DNA from: Sternotherus odoratus | Taxonomy: Eukaryota; Chordata; Testudines; Kinosternidae | Direction of reading: 5' to 3' | NCBI GenBank assembly: GCA_032164245.1 | Contig: JAVMKO010000006.1 | Location: forward strand, 104,487,310-104,551,309 | DNA length: 64,000 bases | In this document: positions 58,501 to 64,000 of the stretch, in pieces | Numbering within the stretch: the stretch's first letter is position 1 | Layout: every line of letters begins with the position of its first letter | The notes under the pieces: model-generated | What the model was told of the DNA's origin: nothing | The model's input: only the letters and a program-made list of their open reading frames with translations | Databases searched by the model: none | Program-made: the position numbers and the translations under genes

Positions 58501-61500
58501 GAGACAAAAGATTCAAGCCTCATGCCAAAGCTAACTTTCGGCTGACAATGGACACCCCCCTCGCCCGAATTACTCCGTTATGTCGAGGTTTTACTTTTAT
58601 CACGGCCGGGAGCCCGGCTGCTGGGACCCTGGCGGGAGCCGTCAACCCACCCGCCCGGGTCCCGGCTGCGGAGGGGGGGGTGGTAGACAGCTCCCGCCGG
58701 GCTCCCCGCTGTGGGGAGCCCGGCGGGAGCTGTCAACTCGCCCGCCCGGCTCCCCGCAGCGGAGAGCCGGGCGGGAACTGTCAAACCCCCCCCGCCCGGC
58801 TCCCCCTGCAGGGAGCCGGGGGGGGGGGGGTTGACAGCTCCCGCCGGGCTCCCTGCTGCGGGGAGCCGGGTGGGGAGCTGTCAACCTCTGCAGGGGGAGC
58901 CGGGCAGGGGGGGTTGACAGTTCCCGCCGGGCTCCCCACAGCGGGGAGCCCGGCGGGAGCTGTCAACTCCCCACCACCACCCTTCTCCCTGCAGGGGGAG
59001 TGGGGGGGGGGGGTTTGATAGCTCCCACCGGGCTCCCCGCTGCGGGGAGCCGTGCGGGAGCTGTCAACTCACCCGCCGGGCTCCCCGCTGCGGGGAGCCG
59101 TGCGGGAGCTGTCAACCTCTGCGGGGAGTGACAGCTCCTGCCCGGCTCCCCGGGGCGGGAGCCGGCAGCCCCCGAATAACAGATTTCGGATGCATCGGAA
59201 ATTTTGTCCGTTGCATCCGAAGTCCGTTAAATCGGGGTCCGTTAAATCAAGGGTTTACTGTACTCAAATTGTTACATGTGTGGCTCAAAAGCATTTCAAG
59301 CTATCTTGTGTCTTAGCCAAATTAAAGATGCTTTAAAAAATGCTTTTAAAGATGCTTTTAAAAATGCTTTAAAAAAAATCTCCTACTAAGCTGGCTAACA
59401 AAATTCAAACATATATTACGTTAACAGCAGGAAAAATAGATCTTAAGAAGTTAAAGCAAATTATGTTACAAGCACTGGCTCCAAAAGTAGCAAAATAAAA
59501 AAAAATGCCTGGTATAAAAATAAAGGTAAAAATATGCTTTGATATAAGTAAATTAAAAATAATAAATACTGCTGTCAAACAACAGAAAGGGACCCCTGTA
59601 AATAAGTTGCAAGCACAGCATTAAACCATTTATTTTGTTTAATAATCTTGTGTTTAGCAATCATACGGCAAAGAACAGCACTCTCCACAACTCAGAATGC
59701 ATTTTTCAGTAACCCATGGCAACAGATGTCTGCCTGCCCACCCTCACGTAAGCATCTGAGTCATGGATGGGCTTGTAAATGTTCCATTAAGCACGGGGGC
59801 AAAAATCTCCATAGTAAAAAAAAAATGTAGTGCATACCCAATTACAAACTCTGCACAAACACAAAAAATATCACAAAACAAGCAAATATCTAATACTAGA
59901 GAAAATTCCCGGCGTTGCTCGGGTCTGTCAGAGGTGGGGAGGGGGCAGAGAGCTGAGCGAGTGCGGGGTCCGTTGAAGGGGGGAGCAAACGTGACACCCC
60001 CACTTCCCCCCCCGACCAAACCCGACACCCCCACCTGACTTACCCCTCGACCAACCCCGACTCACATTTTCACCCCCCCACCCAAACCCAACACCCCCAC
60101 GTCACCCCCTGACCAACACCCACATCTCACCCTCCGCAGACCAAACCTGACACACCCACCTCACTTTCCCCCCAACCAAACCCGACACCCCTACCTACCA
60201 CCACAAACAAGCCCGACACCCACACCTCACTTACCCCTCGACCAACCCCGACCCCCCTCCTCGCCCCCCCAACCAAACCCAACACCCCCACCTTACCCCC
60301 CCACCAAACTCAACACCCCCTGACCAACCCCAACACCCACACCTCACCCCTCACCCACCCCGACACCTTCCCACCCCCCCAGACCAAACCCAACACCCCC
60401 TGCTCACTTACCCCCTGACCAAACCTGACACCCCCACCTCACCCCCCGACCAAACCCGACACCCCTACCTCACTTACCCTCCGACCAAACCCAACTTGGG
60501 TCCGTCGCAGGTGGGGAGGGGGCAGAGAGCTGAGCGAGTGTGGGGTCCGTTGGAGGGGGGAGGGGCAGAGAGCTGAGCGAGTGCAGGATCCGTTGGAAGG
60601 GGGAGGGGGCAGAGAGCTGAGCGAGTGCAGGGTCCGTTGGAGGGGGGTATTATGACATCATAACTATGTCACGGCGAACAGCAGCTGCCCAGCTGATGTG
60701 ATTGGCCTTTAAATAATTTCACCCCTGGGGGGCGTCAGAGGTGAGATTTGAAAAATTTTCGACTCTTACCCTGATTAGGACCCTAAGGCCTCTAACTGTA
60801 CCAAATTTCAAGTCTCTAGCTCAAACGGTGTGGAAGGAGTAAGTGAACGTACATACACGCATACACGCATACACCATTTGACTTTTATATACATAGATAA
60901 ACATACCACCTCTCCAGTTTGGTGCACATGCCATTCAAAAAAAAGTGTACTATCACACAAAAAAATTAATTAAAGCTAAAACAATGAACAACTGCAAATA
61001 ATCATAAATTTCCCAAACACACACACACAGCCAAACCTCTCTCAACACTGGGGAAAGGAGATCATAATGTCTGTGATATTACCCTACTGTAGTGGGGCAG
61101 CTGCCCACTCCATGAAAAAAGGGTTTAGAACAGCCCTGCAAAGGGCTGTGGCCGGGCCCTCCGGCACTCGTACTTGGGCCCCGGCTTCATGAGCCCTCCC
61201 GGCTTCCCCACTCCCACGCCCTGAGCCGGCTGCACACCTTGCAGCCGGTTTCGTTCCGAATCGCGCCGAGGAAACAGCTGTACACGCTCGTGTTCCACAC
61301 GATACATCTCCTCACCCTCGCGTCCCGCCCCGATACCAAGCGGCGGGACTACCTTCCACCGGACGAGGGTGAGCGGCCCCAGTGGGCCACCTTCTACTCC
61401 ACCCTAATTCCACGGCCCGCCGGGGATATTAGTTGGCGGCTCCTTCATGGAGCCGTGAGCACGGGCGTGTACTTGGCGCGGTTCCTCCCCGTGCCCGACA

Positions 61501-63506
61501 CCTGTCCCTTCTGCGGCGTGAGGGAGGACCTGGCGCATGCCTACCTCAAGTGTGCCAGGCTGCAGCCCCTATTCCAGCTCCTCCAGAACCTCCTATTGAG
61601 GTTCTGGCTGCACTTTTCCCCCCACCTTTTTCTTTTTGGACACCCCATCTGTGGCCCCACAAAGTCGCGAGACCTCCTCGTCAACCTCCTCCTGGCGCTT
61701 GCTAAAGTCGCCATCTATAAGACCAGGAGGAGGATGCTAGACGAGGGGGTATGTTGCGACTGTGGGGCCTATTTCCGGTCCTCCCTGATCTCACGCATCC
61801 GGGCAGAGTTCCACTGGGCAGCGTCCACTGGCTCCCTCGACAGCTTCGCGGAGCAGTGGGCGCTGTGCGGGGTTCTCTGCTCGGTGTCCCCATCCTGTAC
61901 CCTCGTTTTGAACCTATGACCCTCATGCACTCCCCGGCCTTTTTTCATTAGTTGTTCCCCGTAATTAATTGGCCCCGGGTCCAGTGTCCCTCCCGCCAGG
62001 CTGGGGAGGAACTTTAGTAACGGGCAGGCTTAGGCCCGCCCACCTCCCGGGTACCCAAAAGGTGCAAAGGGCTGTGGCTGGGGGCAAGCAGCTCCCAGGC
62101 TGATTAGGCCTAGCAGCCATAGGTGTGGCTGGTTTAATTAAGGCCCAGCTGGCCCTGATAAAAAGGGCTCAGTTTGGTACAGAAGAAAGAGTCTCTTCTG
62201 CTTCCAGAGGCAGACAGGCCTGGCTGCTAGGAGCTTAAGGTACCTAGAGTGAAGCAGGGCTGGGGCAAGGCAAGAGGAGCTGGGGGAAGCTCCTGCCTGG
62301 AAACCCCCAGGCTGCATGGCCTAGGAGAAGGCCCAACAAAGGGGTATTGGGTTTGCAGGGGGCAGCCCATGGCTATAGAGACAGAGGCAGCAGGCCAAAC
62401 CCTCCTTGCCAGTGATGAATGGCAATTATACCGCAGTCTGCCCCAGTGAATGGGGGCAAGTGGTGACTGGCAGTTGCCTAGACTGAGGCAAGGTGGGGAT
62501 AGAGGGTGGGGGTTCCCCAGGGAGGGAGACCCTAAGACCTGTGGGGGTACTGCAGGGGGAAGCACCCCTGGTAAGAGGGCACTGGGGTCCAGGGAGGGAC
62601 TCGGGGCCACAGCAGCAAGCGGGACATCGACCTGAACAGGGCGCTCCAGAGGCTGAGAAGAGCTAATTCCCGGACATACCAGCAGGAGGCGCCGCAGCTA
62701 ATGCCCTGCCCAGGTGCCCTGCGACGCCTACACATAAGACTATTTCTCCACTGTGTGATGCTGAATGCCCCATAGGGGCACAGAACGACTAATTAAAATC
62801 AGCCTAATAATGGGAACCCCGATTGTCACCCTGTGGAGAAGAAGCTGTGCTAGACAGATATCCCATGTCTGTGAAGCTTACACAAAGAAGCTGGATGTAT
62901 CGTTCTCTCCCAAAATAGCCGCTGTTGTGTCTTCAAAGTCCCAGCAAGGGGACCTAACAAAATTGCTGGCATGGATTTGCTGTCTCGGCCTCCTTCCCAC
63001 CATTAATCACGCATCCCGGACCACCCTAGGCTCACTGCTCTTTGGCTATTTCTTATCAACCTGGGAAATAATAGTGTAAACTTTTACCCCAGGGAGACAC
63101 CCTTATGGAGATGGATAGACAGACAGAAATCTGTCCCTCCAGCAAACTCCTGGAGTTTCTAATGCTTCTGACCGGGGGGGGAATGGTCCCTTCTCTGACC
63201 TGAGCTCCCCTCCCCAGCCCATTCCTTACCAGCTCTCAACGGGACAAGGAGTCTCCCTGCCAGGTCTCCCTGGCTGATGGCTCTGAGGGCCCCTGCAGCC
63301 ACCTCCATTCCATAGTCCTGCCCATAGGAGCTGAGCAGCAGGTCGGCGAGTGCTGGGGGATCCAGGTGTGTTAGTCTCGCTAAGAGGATGCGTCCGTATC
63401 CTTCCTTCAGCTCGATTTCACTCAGTTTGTCCTTGAACGTCCGGAGCTTCTCCTTTTCCAGCTGCTCCAGCGTCTCCAGGAGGAGAGCCCTCCTCGACCT
63501 CTCCAT
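41137..63506 (-). CDS. Gene B: PYD-FIIND-CARD protein (NLRP1/CARD8-like), about 16 exons
   Basis: Minus-strand exons are 63506-63230, 55974-55903, 55484-55419, 54887-54816, 54410-54345, 53324-53268, 50753-50688, 49013-48954, 47540-47458, 47094-47030, 46218-45995, 44241-43985, 43815-43687, 42919-42778, 41990-41949 and 41393-41137. The sum is 1935 nt, giving 644 residues in one open frame. It has the same domain order as gene A and no NACHT or LRR. The last nine or ten exons pair with those of gene A by sequence and length. The linker exons between 49 and 56 kb rest only on splice sites and phase, and their reading frame is not certain. Function by analogy is a self-cleaving cytosolic inflammasome sensor. 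Gene B is more diverged than A in UPA. Confidence 0.78.
41949..41990 (-). CDS. Gene B UPA-CARD linker exon
   Basis: A 42-nt phase 1-1 exon ([13 protein letters not shown]) between tttctttcag and gtcagt, in the position and at the length of gene A exon 14. Confidence 0.78.
42778..42919 (-). CDS. Gene B UPA exon
   Basis: A 142-nt exon reading [20 protein letters not shown] and ending CWEATLRPG. It aligns with gene A exon 13 (ELEFCY, LEVYT, WKALVRP) at equal length and phase. Confidence 0.9.
43405..43680. mobile_element. DNA-transposon-like repeat with inverted ends
   Basis: The left end aggccaggtctacgct and right end agtgaagacccagcctt are degraded inverted repeats. The interior has the phrases gtgtgaaaaatcc and tctcggggaggtgg, seen in common sauropsid MITE-like elements. 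It lies in a gene B intron. Confidence 0.55.
43687..43815 (-). CDS. Gene B UPA exon
   Basis: A 129-nt phase 0-0 exon reading [20 protein letters not shown] and ending AEITPQ. It corresponds to gene A exon 12 but is one codon longer and quite diverged. Confidence 0.85.
43985..44241 (-). CDS. Gene B FIIND autoproteolysis exon
   Basis: A 257-nt exon, one codon shorter than in gene A, with [14 protein letters not shown] and [10 protein letters not shown]. The predicted cleavage lies between Phe (44128-44126) and Ser (44125-44123), again with His 27 residues upstream. Residues after the serine ([15 protein letters not shown]) differ from the PLGVLWRK of gene A. Confidence 0.93.
44520..45340 (-). 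repeat. LTR-like repeat in gene B intron
   Basis: Read on the minus strand it starts tgtcatgaatatgg and contains cttacctgtaaaaggttaa, resembling the family at 34346-35130. A TTTATTTATAAAG stretch is near 44857. No coding part is seen. Confidence 0.45.
45995..46218 (-). CDS. Gene B FIIND ZU5 core exon
   Basis: A 224-nt exon with [31 protein letters not shown] and [11 protein letters not shown]. Identical in length to gene A exon 10 and intact. Confidence 0.95.
46219..47029. other. Gene B intron, no feature seen
   Basis: Unrecognised sequence. It contains generic phrases such as tttcacagatggggaaactgaggc that recur in gene A introns (for example near 35160). Confidence 0.35.
47030..47094 (-). 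CDS. Gene B first FIIND exon
   Basis: A 65-nt exon reading [20 protein letters not shown], phase 0 to 2, matching gene A exon 9. Confidence 0.87.
47458..47540 (-). CDS. Gene B linker exon with CxxC-type motif
   Basis: An 83-nt exon, phase 1 to 0, ending [12 protein letters not shown]. It matches gene A exon 8 in its last ten residues and in the position of the donor. Confidence 0.75.
47541..48953. other. Gene B intron, no feature seen
   Basis: AT-rich, unrecognised sequence. Phrases around 48230-48300 (catgatgctcca, gcattatgggagaggtag) resemble 40720-40770, suggesting another dispersed repeat. Confidence 0.35.
48954..49013 (-). CDS. Gene B linker exon
   Basis: A 60-nt phase 1-1 exon ([20 protein letters not shown]) between actctcag and gtgagc. 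It aligns with gene A exon 7. Confidence 0.65.
49060..49560 (+). mobile_element. CR1 3' end
   Basis: Plus-orientation CR1 tail recognised by caaattggagaaagtccag, ttggacattaggaaaaactt and ggtcccttccagtcctatga. Confidence 0.9.
49561..50260. repeat. Interspersed repeat, also at 53580-54280
   Basis: The phrases gagaagctgcttgattcaaatc, tacagttcaggggt and ggagctgtgg.gaattggctggagcc recur in order at 53580-54280, and partly at 51890-52030. The family may be an LTR; no coding part is seen. Confidence 0.5.
50688..50753 (-). CDS. Gene B linker exon (acidic)
   Basis: A 66-nt phase 1-1 exon reading [19 protein letters not shown] between cttccag and gtgggt. A diverged duplicate is at 53268-53324. The acidic core recalls gene A exons 5 and 6. 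Confidence 0.5.
51075..52050. repeat. Interspersed repeats in gene B intron
   Basis: About 51075-51300 starts tgtgacgctctgtacccc and resembles sequence near 6620 and 58070. About 51305-51420 is a copy of the 28298 family. About 51775-52030 resembles 49550-49770. Together they look like one repeat interrupted by another. Confidence 0.5.
52085..52960 (+). mobile_element. CR1 ORF2 fragment interrupted by a reversed CR1 tail
   Basis: Plus-strand CR1 reverse-transcriptase sequence runs 52085-52473 (aagtccatggggccagatgc, ttgactttagcaaagctttcg) and resumes at about 52645-52960 (cagcggtcggtcctggg, ttcattaatgatctggatga). Between them, 52474-52643 is a minus-strand CR1 3' tail. Confidence 0.85.
53268..53324 (-). 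CDS. Gene B linker exon, duplicate
   Basis: A 57-nt phase 1-1 exon ([18 protein letters not shown]) in a block (52975-53480) that duplicates 50265-50930. It keeps the splice sites of 50688-50753 but has lost the acidic run. It may be a decaying exon. Confidence 0.38.
54345..54410 (-). CDS. Gene B candidate linker exon Y, copy 2
   Basis: A 66-nt exon between ctccctag and gtgggt. In phase 1 it reads [17 protein letters not shown]; in phase 0 it is also open ([17 protein letters not shown]). It is one copy of a tandem pair with 55419-55484. Its frame is undecided. Confidence 0.38.
54470..54497. repeat. (AC)n microsatellite
   Basis: A run of CA dinucleotides that recurs, longer, at 55545-55583 in the tandem duplicate. 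Confidence 0.95.
54816..54887 (-). CDS. Gene B candidate linker exon X, copy 2
   Basis: A 72-nt exon between gtctctgtag and gtgagt. Phase 1 gives [17 protein letters not shown]. Phase 2 gives [18 protein letters not shown], which looks more protein-like, and three of five differences from its duplicate are silent in that frame. The phase-2 frame would need an upstream phase-2 donor that I have not found. Confidence 0.38.
55419..55484 (-). CDS. Gene B candidate linker exon Y, copy 1
   Basis: Duplicate of 54345-54410, 66 nt, with the same splice sites (ctccctag, gtgagt). In phase 1 it reads [17 protein letters not shown]. Confidence 0.38.
55545..55583. repeat. (AC)n microsatellite
   Basis: CA dinucleotide run, paired with 54470-54497 by the 1.07 kb tandem duplication. 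Confidence 0.95.
55903..55974 (-). CDS. Gene B candidate linker exon X, copy 1
   Basis: Duplicate of 54816-54887, 72 nt, with the same splice sites. Phase 1 reads [17 protein letters not shown]; phase 2 reads [18 protein letters not shown]. It is the first candidate exon downstream of the PYD exon. Confidence 0.38.
56095..56780. mobile_element. hAT-type non-autonomous element
   Basis: Ends CAGTGGTTCCCAAAC and TTTGGGAACCACTT are inverted repeats. A perfect 8-bp duplication GTCTAGTG flanks it (56087-56094 and 56781-56788). The interior is AT-rich with no transposase. Confidence 0.88.
56789..58540. other. Gene B intron 1, no gene seen
   Basis: Mostly AT-rich. About 58060-58300 (catatgttttatgg, gtatcattcctgtatctgaag) resembles the repeat family near 51120. 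Confidence 0.35.
58545..59263. mobile_element. Tigger-like element, rearranged, with palindromic GC-rich core
   Basis: The right end (about 59175-59263, gtccgttgcatccgaagtccg ... tttactgta) is the reverse complement of the left end of the 13022 element. The left side (ggacacccccctcgcccgaatt, about 58547-58592) repeats the other end in unusual orientation. The core is repeated inverted units around agctcccgccgggctcc and ggagcccggcgggagct. Confidence 0.65.
59270..59890. other. AT-rich intronic sequence
   Basis: No gene is seen. A short run of gatgctttaaaaa-type repeats occurs near 59326-59375. Confidence 0.4.
59890..60900. repeat. Repeat with C-rich tandem core
   Basis: It starts tactagagaaaattcccggcg and ends catttgacttttatatacatag. 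The core (about 59995-60490) is a degenerate tandem repeat of cccgaccaaacccgacaccccc. G-rich units containing ggggcagagagctgagcgag occur at about 59938 and three times at 60505-60650. It looks like one mobile repeat with internal minisatellites. Confidence 0.65.
61125..61919 (+). mobile_element. Tx1-type LINE ORF2 C-terminus
   Basis: An open frame of about 265 codons, read through from about 61125, ends at a TGA. It contains [20 protein letters not shown], then [20 protein letters not shown], the zinc-binding end of non-LTR reverse transcriptases, and [10 protein letters not shown]. Similarity to Transposon TX1-like ORF2 is from recognition only. The frame is intact, so the insertion is fairly young. 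It is 5'-truncated and encodes no reverse-transcriptase core. Confidence 0.75.
61920..63158. other. LINE tail and unrecognised repeat
   Basis: About 61920-62050 is probably the 3' UTR of the Tx1-type LINE. About 62060-62760 (gctggttTAATTaaggcccagctggccctgat) looks like another dispersed repeat. No gene is seen. Confidence 0.35.
63230..63506 (-). CDS. Gene B exon 1: pyrin domain (PYD)
   Basis: From an ATG at 63506 the exon reads [20 protein letters not shown], then [30 protein letters not shown] and [13 protein letters not shown]. This is a complete PYD, clearly related to that of gene A (KEGY, LADLL, YGQDYG). The donor GCTG|gtaagg is in phase 1, as in gene A. Confidence 0.93.
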
Positions 63507-63756
63507 GTTGGCTCCTCAGATAATCACAGAGCCCTGGGTAGCAGAGGGAGGCGGGAATTGGTGTACGTCACTCCAATGAGCACCAAGAATTGTGGGCAGG
63601 ATATAGCTTAGGACTCCACACAGCTCTCTTCTCACAGCACAGCTTTCCTGAGTCAGGAGCAGGTCATGACTCTGGCCTGTGCTTAGAATCTAATGTTTTG
63701 GTTACCGTGACTCAGTATCCCTCATTAACCACAGTGATAGCATCTGGATATGATTA

Positions 63757-63823
63757 GCATATATCAGAGGGGTGGCCGCGTTAGTCTGGATCTGCAAAAG
63801 CCGCAAAGAGTCCTGTGGCACCC
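63757..63823 (+). repeat. Interspersed repeat fragment (gccgcgttagtctggat family)
   Basis: A short copy of the repeat at 28298-28440, recognised by gttagtctggatctgcaaaa and gtggcacc. Confidence 0.65.
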
Positions 63824-63824
63824 C

Positions 63825-64000
63825 AGGGGTTCTCAAACTATTGAGAACCGCGACCCCTTTTTCCTCTCTCCCTCGGCGTGGCGGACCCTTGTACGTCCGC
63901 TGAAAAGCCGCCGAATACATTAACTCCTCATTAACTTTCGGGAGTGCTCGGCCTGTCCGCCGAAAATAGCCGCCGGATGTGGAAGTGATCGCGGCAGCGG
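63825..64000. mobile_element. hAT-type element, cut by the window end
   Basis: It starts CAGGGGTTCTCAAACTATTGAG, the same terminal sequence as the elements at 2028 and 6107. The other end lies outside the window. Confidence 0.65.

Noticed and set aside
59995..60490. A possible CRISPR-like array of C-rich repeats
   Set aside because: Units vary in length and sequence, there are no regular spacers, and the setting is a vertebrate intron. It is a degenerate minisatellite.

Overview
This is vertebrate nuclear DNA: long introns with GT/AG splice sites, C2H2 zinc-finger remnants, and a dense layer of CR1 LINEs, hAT and Tigger-like DNA elements, a Tx1-type LINE and LTR-like repeats. CR1 in many ages, together with hAT and Tx1, points to a non-avian sauropsid, most likely a turtle. 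The species call is an inference.

Three multi-exon immune genes can be read, and in all three the exons join into one open frame. (1) Minus strand, 16827 to 371: a TRIM gene with RING, B-box 2 and coiled coil, whose usual B30.2/SPRY end is absent and whose next phase-compatible exons encode two CARDs. The eight exons total 1644 nt, a predicted 547-residue RING-Bbox-CC-CARD-CARD protein. (2) Plus strand, 21850 to 38189: gene A, a PYD, seven linker exons, a FIIND (ZU5 plus UPA) and a CARD; 15 exons, 2178 nt, 725 residues. (3) Minus strand, 63506 to 41137: gene B, a paralogue of A with the same PYD-linker-FIIND-CARD order; about 16 exons, 1935 nt, 644 residues. A and B lie tail to tail, about 2.9 kb apart, and their FIIND-CARD exons have almost identical lengths (65, 224, 260/257, 126/129, 142, 42, 257 nt). 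Both lack NACHT and LRR. In both, the FIIND carries the Ser-Phe/Ser cleavage site with a histidine 27 residues upstream, the geometry of self-cleaving NLRP1.

Layout: 1-16.8 kb TRIM-CARD gene, whose largest intron holds CR1, hAT and a dead zinc-finger gene; 17-21.8 kb divergent intergenic region with CR1, hAT and an old retroviral pol/LTR remnant; 21.8-38.2 kb gene A; 38.2-41.1 kb repeat-filled gap; 41.1-63.5 kb gene B; 63.5-64 kb flanking repeats.

Functional reading (inference): the window looks like an inflammasome cluster. Two PYD-FIIND-CARD proteins could release a UPA-CARD fragment after N-terminal degradation, as NLRP1 and CARD8 do. The adjacent TRIM-CARD protein pairs a RING ubiquitin ligase with CARDs of the same family, so it could bind or ubiquitylate the same CARD partners. 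A second theme is mobile DNA: three copies of a GC-rich non-autonomous hAT family, each with a perfect 8-bp target duplication, two of them carrying an apparently captured CpG-rich exon with a splice donor.
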